DNA from: JALZKA01 sp963717635
Lineage (GTDB): Bacteria; Actinomycetota; Thermoleophilia; Solirubrobacterales; 70-9
Direction of reading: 5' to 3'
DNA length: 64,000 bases
Assembly (NCBI GenBank): GCA_963717635.1
Contig: OY970347.1
Span: 1,860,001-1,924,000, forward strand
Below, piece by piece: positions 37,479-45,398 of this stretch. The stretch's first letter is position 1. Each line of letters opens with the position of its first letter. A program made the position numbers and the translations under genes. The notes beneath the pieces are model-generated. The model saw only the letters and a list, made by a program, of their open reading frames with translations, made no database searches and had not been told where the DNA came from.

Positions 37479-39715
37479 TACGTCTCGACGATCTCGTACA
37501 GCGTCGTGCGCTGCGCGGGCTTCCTCCCCGCGGCGCGAGCCGCTCCGATCAGGTCCTCGGGCTCCAGCCGCACGCCGTGCTGCGAGCCCGCCATGCGAGA
37601 GATGTTCTCCTCCATCAGCGTGCCGCCGAGGTCGTTCACGCCCCATCGCAGGCTCTCGGTGGCGGCGTCGAGGCCCATCTTCACCCAGCTCGCCTGGAGG
37701 TTCTTGACCGTGCGTCCAAGCGCGAGGCGGAAGGCGGCCGTGTGCTTCAGGTTCTCCTCGCGCGAGATCTCCTCGATCCCGTGCGTGCGCCCGAGCAGCG
37801 TGTGGTACGGGATGAACGAGAGCGGCACGAACTCGGTGATGCCGCCGGTGCGCTCTTGGAGCTCGCGGACCACCCGCATGTGGCGCGCGAGCTCCCACGG
37901 CTCCTCGATGTGGCCGAACATGACCGTGGATGTCGACCGCAGGCCCGAGGCATGGCAGGCCTCGATGATCTCGACCCAGCGCGCGGCGGGCAGCTTGTTA
38001 GGCGAGATCCGGGCCCGCACCCCGTCGTGGAGGACCTCGGCCGCGGTGCCCGGGGTCGAGCCGAGCCCGCGCTCGCGCAGATAGTCGAACACCTTCGCGG
38101 GCGAGCGCCCCGAGCGCTCGCACATGAAGTGGATCTCCATCGGCGAGTAGGCGTGCAGGTGAAGCTGCGGGGCGACCTCCTTGGCGAGGCTGAGCCAGCG
38201 CCCGTAGTGCTCGAGCGTGTAATCGGGGTGGATCCCGCCCTGCATGCAGATCTCGGTCGCACCGAACGCGACGGCCTCGTCGATCCGCCGCTGGAAGTCG
38301 TCCTCGGCGACGTGGTACGCGTCGGGCGAGCGCCGGCCCTGCCCGAACCCGCAGAAGGCGCAGCCCACGGTGCAGACGTTGGTGAAATTGACGTTGCGGT
38401 TGACGACGAACGTCGCGACCTCGCCGGCCAGCTCGGCGCGCAGCCGGTCGGCGCCCGTGCGCATGGCCTCGATCACCTCGGGTCGCGTCTCCGCGAACAG
38501 CGCCGTCAGCTCCTCCTCGGAGAGCGCCTCGCCGCGAACCCCCTTCTCGACCGCCGCCGGCGCGAGGTCTGGGTCGATCGCGCGTTCCGATCGCCGCCCG
38601 GACCCCTTGCGCGGGATGAAGCTCCAGTACTTGAGCTTGACCACGTCGAGCACCCCCTGCTCCATCCACTCCGGGTCGAGGTACTGGGGATAAACGCAGA
38701 GGCGCTCGGTCAAGGCGTAGCCCTGCGGCTTGAGCCGCTTGCGCACCTGGTGCGGGCTCGGGAACGCGTGCTCGGGTGAGATGTGGTCGCCGTTGGCCGA
38801 CAGCCCGCCGAGATCGGTCGCACCGGCCGCGACCAGCTCGTCCCACCAATCGGCCAGGTTCGGCGGGATCTGGATGCCCACGTCCGGCATCAGGCGGCGA
38901 GTCTCCGCCACGAGCCGCTTCATGTCGACGAGCGTGATCTCGGTCGCCCAGGGTGGAAGCGGTGAAGCAAACCCCGACGCCCCCGGACGCGAAGCGGAGG
39001 AGGCGTCGGGCCCCCGGGGTGGGGGCCCGGGGCTATCGGACCAGCGCAGCTGGGCCGATCTGTCGGCGATCTCCGCCACCTCGCGGCCGTAGTACCGGGG
39101 GTGCGGGACGAAGTTCTGAAGGATCACCTCCTGGAGGTGGCCGTGGCGTGAGTGCGAGGCGGCGAGCGCTGCAAGCGAGGCGATCCGCTCGTCCTCGGTC
39201 TCGCCGATGCCGACCAGGATCCCCGACGTGAACGGGATCCGGAGCTCACCGGCCGTCTCGATCGTCGCCATCCGCACGTCCGGGTGCTTAGAGGGGGAGC
39301 CGGCGTGGACCGTCTCCATCAGCCGCTCCGAGACCGACTCCAGCATCAGCCCCTGCGACGCGGTGACCTCGCGCAGCCGGGCCAGGTCCCCGCGGCTTAG
39401 CGCGCCGAGGTTGGTGTGCGGGAGCAGGCCGCGCTCGAGCGCCTGCTCGCAGGCCCAGGCGACGTAGGAGACGAAATCGTCGTGGCCGTACGAGGCGAGG
39501 CGCCCGGCCACCTCGGCGTTCGCCTCGGGGCGCTCGCCGGTGAGGACCAGCAGCTCCTTGGCATTGCGCCTCAGCGCCTGGTCGAGATGCTGCTCGACCT
39601 CATCGGGCAAGTACAGGTGCGCTTTGCGGGTCGCGAACGAGCAGTATTTGCAGACGCAGCGACACGTCCGCGACAGCGAGAGCGTGTAGTTGCGCGAGAA
39701 GGTGACCCGACGCAC
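37475..39715 (-). CDS. fbiC: FbiC, fused CofG-CofH FO synthase
   Basis: A 746-residue fusion of two radical SAM enzymes that builds FO, the deazaflavin of F420, from tyrosine and a pyrimidine precursor. The CofG half holds its cluster cysteines at 18, 22 and 25 (CRCVCKYC), and the CofH half at 448, 452 and 455 (CTVGCAFC). The order CofG-CofH is that of actinobacterial FbiC. Residues 226-256, a Pro/Ser/Gly-rich stretch, are an insertion in the CofG half encoded by a palindrome-rich 93-bp piece (38948-39040). The start is GTG at 39715, with TAGCCT six bases upstream. It lies apart from the cof operon. Confidence 0.96.
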   Translation of the reverse strand: MRRVTFSRNYTLSLSRTCRCVCKYCSFATRKAHLYLPDEVEQHLDQALRRNAKELLVLTGERPEANAEVAGRLASYGHDDFVSYVAWACEQALERGLLPHTNLGALSRGDLARLREVTASQGLMLESVSERLMETVHAGSPSKHPDVRMATIETAGELRIPFTSGILVGIGETEDERIASLAALAASHSRHGHLQEVILQNFVPHPRYYGREVAEIADRSAQLRWSDSPGPPPRGPDASSASRPGASGFASPLPPWATEITLVDMKRLVAETRRLMPDVGIQIPPNLADWWDELVAAGATDLGGLSANGDHISPEHAFPSPHQVRKRLKPQGYALTERLCVYPQYLDPEWMEQGVLDVVKLKYWSFIPRKGSGRRSERAIDPDLAPAAVEKGVRGEALSEEELTALFAETRPEVIEAMRTGADRLRAELAGEVATFVVNRNVNFTNVCTVGCAFCGFGQGRRSPDAYHVAEDDFQRRIDEAVAFGATEICMQGGIHPDYTLEHYGRWLSLAKEVAPQLHLHAYSPMEIHFMCERSGRSPAKVFDYLRERGLGSTPGTAAEVLHDGVRARISPNKLPAARWVEIIEACHASGLRSTSTVMFGHIEEPWELARHMRVVRELQERTGGITEFVPLSFIPYHTLLGRTHGIEEISREENLKHTAAFRLALGRTVKNLQASWVKMGLDAATESLRWGVNDLGGTLMEENISRMAGSQHGVRLEPEDLIGAARAAGRKPAQRTTLYEIVETY
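38948..39040. repeat. Palindrome-rich in-frame insertion within fbiC
   Basis: Ninety-three bases (31 codons) interrupt the CofG domain. They contain two perfect inverted repeats: CCCGACGCC (38973-38981) with its complement at 39002-39010, and GGGCCCCC (39008-39015) with its complement at 39021-39028. The insertion keeps the frame and encodes a Pro/Gly/Ser-rich loop. No second copy was seen in this window. Confidence 0.6.
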
Positions 39716-39737
39716 GGGCCCAGGCTAAAGCAGCGGG

Positions 39738-40523
39738 CTACTTGTTCCTGGCGCGGACTTCGGCGTCCTTGACGGCCTGACCGACTGCACGGGCGTCGGA
39801 GGTGGGCGGCTCGGCGCCCTCGGCGAACTGCGGCCCGGCGATCACGAACCGGTAGACGCCGACGGCGAGCGCCGCGCCGACGATCGGTCCGAGCACGTAG
39901 ACCAGCAGGTCCGATCCGTCGATGCCGTCGCCGATCAGCGCCGGGCCGAACCAGCGAGCCGGGTTGAACGAGCCGCCGGTCAGCGGGCCGAAGATCATCA
40001 CCGCGAAGCCCAGGGTCGAGCCGATCGCGAACGGCGCCCACTCCTGGCGAGCGCGCGGATTCATCGCCACGGCAAGGATCACGAGCACGAGCAGGAAGGC
40101 GCCGAGGCCCTCGACGACGAAGCCGGCGAAGTTGCCGCTGAGCAGCCCGCTGACCTCGGGGTTGCCGTAGCCGAGCGCGCGGCCCTCGTCGAGCAGGAGG
40201 CCCTTGACCAGCAGAGCGCCGAGCACCGCGCCCGAGAGTTGGGCCAGGACGTAGACGACCGCGTCGACCGGGTCGATCTTCCGCTGGACCGCCGCCGCCA
40301 GCGTGACCGCCGGGTTGAAGTGGCCGCCCGAGACGGCGCCGAAGGCCATGATCAGGCCGAACAGCATGAATGCGTGGACGAGGCCGATGACCGCGAAGTC
40401 GGAGCCGGTCTGGGCGTCGGGCGACGACGCCACGAACAGCGTGACGACGGTGCCGACGACGAAGACCAGGAAAAGCGTCCCCAGCAACTCTGCGATGTAT
40501 GCGGCCAGACCTCGATCCTGCAC
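39738..40523 (-). CDS. Aquaporin / MIP-family channel
   Basis: A 261-residue channel with six membrane segments and two pore half-helices carrying NPA motifs: SGGHFNPAVTLAAAV and TGGSFNPARWFGPAL. The Arg after the second NPA belongs to the selectivity filter. Both water and small-solute transport are possible. The reading frame extends to a TTG at 40559, but a GTG at 40523 has AGGAGGT seven bases upstream and is preferred. The hydrophilic C-terminal tail is Glu/Arg-rich. Confidence 0.92.
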   Translation of the reverse strand: MQDRGLAAYIAELLGTLFLVFVVGTVVTLFVASSPDAQTGSDFAVIGLVHAFMLFGLIMAFGAVSGGHFNPAVTLAAAVQRKIDPVDAVVYVLAQLSGAVLGALLVKGLLLDEGRALGYGNPEVSGLLSGNFAGFVVEGLGAFLLVLVILAVAMNPRARQEWAPFAIGSTLGFAVMIFGPLTGGSFNPARWFGPALIGDGIDGSDLLVYVLGPIVGAALAVGVYRFVIAGPQFAEGAEPPTSDARAVGQAVKDAEVRARNK

Positions 40524-40618
40524 TGCTTCTACCTCCTGGTAGTCCCTTGATGTACCCAACGCACGGCCACCCGCGGGCGGCGCGGCGGCAGTCTATCCAC
40601 CCGGGTCAGCCCGAAGCG

Positions 40619-40943
40619 CTACCGCTCGCGTTTGCCGTCCACAAGGTCGTTGCCCGGGCCCGACCAGATCCGGTCGCGACCGCGGCCGCCCCGGATGTCG
40701 TCGATTCCGGCGCCGGCGCAGATCCTGTCCCGCCCGCGCTTGCCCCTGATGATGTCGTCGCCACCCATGGCGACGATCACGTCGGCCTTCCCCGTGCCGC
40801 GCAGGAACGTCGTCCTCGACGGTGCAGACAACGGCGGGGTCGAAGACGCCGGTGATCTCAGCGCTCGCGGGCGCCGCGGCGACCAGCCACCACGCGCTCA
40901 CGAGCGCGGAGAGACCAACGGCTAGGGCTTTCCGCGTTCCCAG
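40619..40943 (-). pseudogene. Exported RTX (calcium-binding nonapeptide) protein, frameshifted
   Basis: The N-terminal part (GTRKALAVGLSALVSAWWLV, then APASAEITGVFDPAVVCTVE) is a signal peptide plus first residues. It is in one frame, and the rest (TTFLRGTGKADVIVAMGGDD, GGRGRDRIWSGPGNDLVDG) in another. One surplus base at about 40814-40816 separates them. The second part has three RTX-type GG-x-G-x-D turns, like the C terminus of the protein at 57558. No conventional start precedes the signal peptide; a CTG at 40943 is the nearest. It is either a decayed gene or a misread one. Confidence 0.6.
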
Positions 40944-41002
40944 GATCGGGACGACCGTACCGGCGGGGTCTGCCTGATCGCGCCGGTTACCCTCCGCGCC
41001 AC

Positions 41003-41920
41003 ATGAGGGTTGCTGCGCTGCTGGCGGCCGTCGTGGTCGGCGCCCTCGCGGGCTGCGGCGACGACGGTGCGGAACCGGGCGCCTCACGCGAGGCGACCCT
41101 GGTGTTGGACTTCACGCCCAACGCGGTTCATGCCGGGCTCTACGCGACCCGCGAGCGTGGCTGGTTCGCCGACCAGGGCCTGGACCTCGAGCTGCGCGAG
41201 CCCGGGGAATCCACCGACGCCCCGAAGCTGCTCGAGGCGGGGCGAACGGAGTTCGCGGTCCTCGACATCAACGACTGGGGCATAGCCCGCAAGCGCGGGC
41301 TCGACCTGGTGCCGGTCGCGGCTCTGGTCCAGGTGCCGTTGGCGGCCGTCATCGCCCGCGATCGCGCCGACGTGCGTCGCCCGCGCGACCTCGAAGGCTT
41401 GACCGTGGGCGTCACCGGCCTGCCATCCGACGACTCCGTGGTCGACGCGGTGGTCGCCGGCGACGGCGGCGACCCGGCGACCGTGGACCGGAGGGTGATC
41501 GGCTTCGACTCGGTCGCGGCCCTGGCGACGGCACGGGTGGAGGCAGCGACCGCCTTCTGGAGCGCCGAGGGGGTCGCGCTGCGCGAGCTCGGCGTGCCGA
41601 CCCGCGAGTTTCGCGTCGGCGCCGAGGTTGCGGGCCCGTTCCCGGAGCTGCTCGTGGTCGCTTCCGGGGACCTGATCGACGACGACCCGGGGTTGGTGGA
41701 GGCGCTCCGCGCCGCGATCGAACGCGGCTACGCGCTCGCCGCCGCGCACCCGGACGCGGCCCTCGCGGACTTGCTCGAGGCTCAGCCAGGACTCGAGCGC
41801 GACGTTCAAGAGGCGCAGATGGCGGCGCTCGCCGAAGCCGACGCCTTCGCGGCCGGAGTCGAGCCCGGCGTACTCGAGCCAAGCCGGATCGCCAACTGGC
41901 GCCGGTTCGCGGGCGGCTAG
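41003..41920 (+). CDS. ABC-transporter substrate-binding lipoprotein, NMT1/THI5-like (ThiY type)
   Basis: A 305-residue lipoprotein with signal MRVAALLAAVVVGALAGC (lipobox Cys18). The mature protein is a NMT1/THI5-like bilobed binding protein: TLVLDFTPNAVHAGLYATRE, LLEAGRTEFAVLDINDWGIA, DLEGLTVGVTG. Relatives bind thiamine-precursor pyrimidines or related small molecules. No ABC permease or ATPase is nearby, so its partners are encoded elsewhere. TACCCT (40988-40993) lies nine bases before the ATG. Its stop overlaps the convergent gene by four bases. Confidence 0.85.
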   Translation: MRVAALLAAVVVGALAGCGDDGAEPGASREATLVLDFTPNAVHAGLYATRERGWFADQGLDLELREPGESTDAPKLLEAGRTEFAVLDINDWGIARKRGLDLVPVAALVQVPLAAVIARDRADVRRPRDLEGLTVGVTGLPSDDSVVDAVVAGDGGDPATVDRRVIGFDSVAALATARVEAATAFWSAEGVALRELGVPTREFRVGAEVAGPFPELLVVASGDLIDDDPGLVEALRAAIERGYALAAAHPDAALADLLEAQPGLERDVQEAQMAALAEADAFAAGVEPGVLEPSRIANWRRFAGG

Positions 41921-42279
41921 AGCCGGCGGCTCGTGCGGAATTGCCGGCGCACGGATTCCGGCCGGCCCCACATCTGCTTGACCTCTGCGCGCCCCTCGCG
42001 GAAGTCGCGCAAGATCAGCTCGGCGTCAATCCCCTCCTGGTCGAGCAGGGCAAGGGTCCCCTTGACCGTCGGCGCCGCCGCCGCGTGCCCGAAGGTGTGG
42101 GCGACGTTCAGCCGCCAGTGCCAATCGGCCTTGGAGTACGGCTGGGCGTTGATCTGGGTGAGGATCGTCGCCGCGTCGATGTAGCGCTCCTCGTCGGGCA
42201 GGCGCATGTCGAGCGTCAGGTCCGTCCAATCATCCGGAAGCGAATCGAGGATCTCCTGGAACTGGTCGGCGAGCGCCAC
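41917..42279 (-). CDS. Conserved hypothetical protein (120 aa)
   Basis: A 120-residue soluble protein (LADQFQEILDSLPDDWTDLT at the start; LALLDQEGIDAELILRDFRE near the end). There is no signal peptide, membrane helix or metal motif. The fold looks alpha/beta. I do not recognise a characterised family. The start is GTG at 42279 with TAGGCT seven bases upstream (42287-42292). It lies 11 bases after the dtxR-like gene on the same strand but probably has its own promoter. Confidence 0.7.
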   Translation of the reverse strand: MALADQFQEILDSLPDDWTDLTLDMRLPDEERYIDAATILTQINAQPYSKADWHWRLNVAHTFGHAAAAPTVKGTLALLDQEGIDAELILRDFREGRAEVKQMWGRPESVRRQFRTSRRL

Positions 42280-42289
42280 GATGCGGAGC

Positions 42290-42982
42290 CTATCCCGCGG
42301 CCGTCACGACCATCCGCCGCGCCAGCTCGGACCCGATCGCGTGCGGCTCGCCGTCCACCTCGATCGAGACGGAGCCCCCGAACGGCTCGCGCTGAGCAAC
42401 CGTCATGCGAGTGCCCGGGCGGATGCCGCGCTCGGCCAGGAAGCGCAGCATCTCCGGGTCGGAGTCCGAGACCCGCGAAAGGGTCCCCACGCCACCCGGC
42501 TCAAGCTCGGTCAGCGGGACCCCCGGCTCTGACTCAACCGCAAGCTCGCGGTCGGGGATCGGGTCGCCATGCGGATCGCGCGCAGGGTCGCCGAGTGCCG
42601 CCGCGATCCGCTCCTCGAGCTCCTCGGAGATGTAGTGCTCCAGCACCTCGGCCTCGTCGTGGACGCGATCCCACGGCATGCCCAGCACCTCGGTCAGATA
42701 GGACTCGAGCAGCCGGTGGTGGCGGATGACCTCGAGCGCGACCCGCTCGCCCTCCGGGGTCAGCAGGGCACCGCGGTAGGGCTCGTGGTCGGCCAGCCCC
42801 ATCTCCCCCATGCGCTTCAGCATCGCCGTCACCGAGCCTGGCGAGACGCCGAGCCGCTCGGCCAGCGCGGACGTCGTGACCGGGCCGTCGCAGCGCTTCG
42901 CCAGCGCGTGCAGAGCCTTGGCGTAGTCCTCAACCGCCTCCGTGTTGGGAGCGTCGGGTCGTCTGAAGCCGGAATGCGCCAT
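42290..42982 (-). CDS. DtxR/MntR-family metal-dependent repressor
   Basis: A 230-residue metal-sensing regulator. The N-terminal winged helix is YAKALHALAKRCDGPVTTSA, then ALAERLGVSPGSVTAMLKRM. The dimerisation and metal-binding domain carries HHRLLESYLTEVLGMPWDRV and EAEVLEHYISEELEERI. An SH3-like FeoA domain (residues 155-228) ends the protein. Such proteins bind Fe2+ or Mn2+ and repress uptake genes. The gene is third in an operon with a multicopper oxidase and a ZIP transporter, its start overlapping the ZIP stop by one base. The palindrome at 45335-45350 is a candidate operator. Confidence 0.92.
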   Translation of the reverse strand: MAHSGFRRPDAPNTEAVEDYAKALHALAKRCDGPVTTSALAERLGVSPGSVTAMLKRMGEMGLADHEPYRGALLTPEGERVALEVIRHHRLLESYLTEVLGMPWDRVHDEAEVLEHYISEELEERIAAALGDPARDPHGDPIPDRELAVESEPGVPLTELEPGGVGTLSRVSDSDPEMLRFLAERGIRPGTRMTVAQREPFGGSVSIEVDGEPHAIGSELARRMVVTAAG

Positions 42983-44187
42983 CAGACCGAGATCAGCAAG
43001 CTTGTGAGGTAGAAGGCAACGAGGCCCGCGGCAATGCCGCCAGCCGTCGCGGTGTCGAGCAGCCGGCCCGCGCGGTCGCGCATCGCCGGTGCGATCTGCA
43101 CGATCACCTGAACGACGGCCCCGACGCCCACGCCCAGCAGCAGGGCGGACACCTCCGGGTTCGAGACCGAGGCGCCGATGATGCCGCCGAGGATCGCCGG
43201 TGCTCCCGCGATCAGCCCGAGGGCAAGCAGGCGGCGCAGCGACGGGTTCGACCGGGTGAGCGGCGCGACGATCGCGAAGCCCTCGGTCGTGTTGTGGATC
43301 GCGAAGCCCACCACCAGGAACGCGCCGAGCGCGAGCTCGCCGATCGCGTATGCCGAGCCGATCGCAAGGCCTTCGCCAAGGTTGTGCAGCCCGATCCCGA
43401 GCGCGATCATCAGCGCCAAACGCGCGCCTGCAGCCGCCGAGTCCGGGGCCCGGTCACCGCGCTTTCGCAGCCACCGATCCACCCCGGTCAGCAGCAGATA
43501 CGCCAGCAGGGCTCCGAGGATCAGCAGCTCGACGCCGCCGAACGCACCGCCGGATTCATTCGCCAGCTCGAACCCCTCCAGGGTGGCGTCGACGGCGAGG
43601 AACGCGAGCAGGCCCACCGTGATCGCCATCAGCACCCGGATCCAGTCCGCCGGGAACCTGCGCATCGCGGGCAGCAGCATCATTCCCAGCACCACCGGGA
43701 TGATTCCGACGTAGGTGCCGAGCAGCGCCATCAGGGCGAAGAGGTCGCCATCGGCCTTCGGCGTCTCGACGGCGGCGGCGATCTCGTGTTCGATCACGAC
43801 CCCGGTCGAGGTAACGAGCGAGGCCAGGTACGGCTGGCCCTCTTGCCACGGATAGGTCAGGGTCACGGTGTCGGAGCCGAGGCGCCCGATCGGCCGGTCC
43901 CCTCCCTGGAAGTCGACGTAGGCGTCGTTCACGAACGCCTGGGCGATCGTGACCTCATCCGGCCCGGTGTTCCGCAGCGTCAGCTCAATCTCGTTCGGAG
44001 CTAGCTGGGTGCGCTCGACCGCCAGCTCCTCGACAGGCGGCCCGAGGCGCTCGGGCAGGCTGTCGCCGCCGACGACGGCCAGCACGACCAAAACGATCGT
44101 GATCAGCGCCGCGACGCCGGCGCCGAGGACCCACGTCGGGACGCCCGCCAGCGGGCTGCGATCGAGCGTCTCGCCGCGCGCTTCCAT
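42982..44187 (-). CDS. ZIP-like metal transporter with an extracytoplasmic beta-rich domain
   Basis: A 401-residue transporter. After a first membrane helix (about residues 20-40) comes a predicted extracytoplasmic domain (45-145) of beta-strand pattern, including TRNTGPDEV-like strands and YVDFQGGDRP. The ZIP core of seven or eight helices follows. His269 in GIGLHNLGEGLAIG and His299 in GFAIHNTTEGFAIV keep the metal-binding His/Glu pairs, without the usual Pro. Divalent metal import is likely. The ATG at 44187 overlaps the oxidase stop by one base; an adjacent GTG at 44190 is possible. Confidence 0.85.
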   Translation of the reverse strand: MEARGETLDRSPLAGVPTWVLGAGVAALITIVLVVLAVVGGDSLPERLGPPVEELAVERTQLAPNEIELTLRNTGPDEVTIAQAFVNDAYVDFQGGDRPIGRLGSDTVTLTYPWQEGQPYLASLVTSTGVVIEHEIAAAVETPKADGDLFALMALLGTYVGIIPVVLGMMLLPAMRRFPADWIRVLMAITVGLLAFLAVDATLEGFELANESGGAFGGVELLILGALLAYLLLTGVDRWLRKRGDRAPDSAAAGARLALMIALGIGLHNLGEGLAIGSAYAIGELALGAFLVVGFAIHNTTEGFAIVAPLTRSNPSLRRLLALGLIAGAPAILGGIIGASVSNPEVSALLLGVGVGAVVQVIVQIAPAMRDRAGRLLDTATAGGIAAGLVAFYLTSLLISV

Positions 44188-45326
44188 CACGTCACTTCGA
44201 AGAAGCCCATCCAGCCGAGCTCGGCGAACTCGGTCTTGTGGGCGTGGAACATGAACGGGCCCGCGTTCGGGAACGTCATCTCGCAGATTCCGCGCTGTGC
44301 CTGTCCCTGGATCACGGTGTCGGTGAACTCGGCCGGCTCGAGCCTGGTCCCGGTCGGGTAGTAATCGAAGAAGTTGCCGTGGATGTGGAACGAGTTGATC
44401 GGGTCGTACTCGAGGACGTTCACGAGATAGATCCGAACCGGCTCGCCCCGCTTCACCTGGATCGGCTCCACCATGTAGTGGAACGGGATGCCGTTGACGG
44501 CGTAGAGTTGATTGCCCTCGGCGTCGAAGGTGGTGTTGTAGCCGTGCTGGACCATCACCATCTCGTCAGCCTCGGAGCGGCCCTGCTTCGGATCGACGAT
44601 GAACGTCCCGTACATGCCGCGCGCGATGTGCTCGGCGAGCGGCGCGACGTGACAGTGGTAGAGGTGGAGGCCGAAGGGCTCCGCGTCGAACTCGTAGAGG
44701 GTCGACTTGCCGGGCGCGATGATCCCGGCTCCCACGCCGGGGACCCCATCCATGACCGACGGGTGCAGCCCGTGGAAGTGGACCGTGTGCGGGTGCGCGG
44801 AGCCGTTCACGAACCGGATCCGCAGCTTGTCGCCCTCGCGGCAGCGCAGCGTCGGCCCCGGGATCCGGCCGTTGTAGGTCCACGCCGGGAACGTCACGCC
44901 GGGCGCGACCTCGATCTCCTTGTCGGCGGCGATGATCGTCCACTCGCGGAGCACTCGTCCGCTCGCCAGCCGGGTGGTCTTGCCGTAGTCGAAGTCGCGC
45001 AGGATCTCCGTCGGGTTGAACCCGTTGGCGCGGTGGTCGACCGTCGCGCCGCCCCGAAACGTCGGTCCCGCAGTCCCGAGGCCGTTGGCGTGGGCCGGAA
45101 CGCCATGGCCGGTGTGGCCGCTGGCCGCCGCGATCGCGCTCTGGCGCTGGTGGCCACCGAGGGCTTCGTGGATGCCCTGGTGAGGCACGAACTCGTGCAA
45201 CGCCGCGATGGCGGGGCCGGCGGCAAGCGCGCCGCCAAGCAACCGGCGCCGGCTCAGGCGCAGGGCGCTGTCTTGATCGCCCTCAGGCGCCTCCGCGATC
45301 GGACCCTCGGTTTTTCGGTCGTCCAC
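44187..45326 (-). CDS. Tat-exported two-domain multicopper oxidase
   Basis: A 379-residue copper oxidase. The twin-arginine signal is LSRRRLLGG (residues 24-32). Copper motifs are HFHGLHP (His183, His185), HLYHCHVAPLAEHI (His224, Cys225, His226, His233), FHIHGNFFDYYP (His314, His316) and FHAHKTEFAELGWMGFFEV (His361, His363). The size suggests a two-cupredoxin-domain enzyme, as in small laccases or nitrite-reductase relatives. In this operon a metallo-oxidase (Fe2+ or Mn2+) role is likely. A His-rich stretch (residues 44-80) follows the signal. The start is GTG at 45326, nine bases from the palindrome. Confidence 0.9.
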   Translation of the reverse strand: MDDRKTEGPIAEAPEGDQDSALRLSRRRLLGGALAAGPAIAALHEFVPHQGIHEALGGHQRQSAIAAASGHTGHGVPAHANGLGTAGPTFRGGATVDHRANGFNPTEILRDFDYGKTTRLASGRVLREWTIIAADKEIEVAPGVTFPAWTYNGRIPGPTLRCREGDKLRIRFVNGSAHPHTVHFHGLHPSVMDGVPGVGAGIIAPGKSTLYEFDAEPFGLHLYHCHVAPLAEHIARGMYGTFIVDPKQGRSEADEMVMVQHGYNTTFDAEGNQLYAVNGIPFHYMVEPIQVKRGEPVRIYLVNVLEYDPINSFHIHGNFFDYYPTGTRLEPAEFTDTVIQGQAQRGICEMTFPNAGPFMFHAHKTEFAELGWMGFFEVT

Positions 45327-45334
45327 AACTGTTA

Positions 45335-45350
45335 TTTTGACAGATCAAAA
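45335..45350. promoter_or_regulatory. Palindrome TTTTGA-N4-TCAAAA upstream of the metal operon
   Basis: Perfect six-base arms with a four-base centre lie 9-24 bases upstream of the multicopper oxidase GTG. The site is strikingly AT-rich for this DNA. The form and position suit an operator for the DtxR-like repressor encoded at the end of the same operon, by analogy with known DtxR/MntR sites. Confidence 0.55.
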
Positions 45351-45398
45351 ACCAATCTGCGTTCCGAGCCCGCGCGGCGTCCGGCCTAGAATCGGCTG

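Noticed and set aside
45337..45342. TTGACA as a -35 box for ygfZ
   Set aside because: The -10 box TAGAAT at 45387 is 44 bases further on, far from the required 16-18; the hexamer is part of the palindrome.
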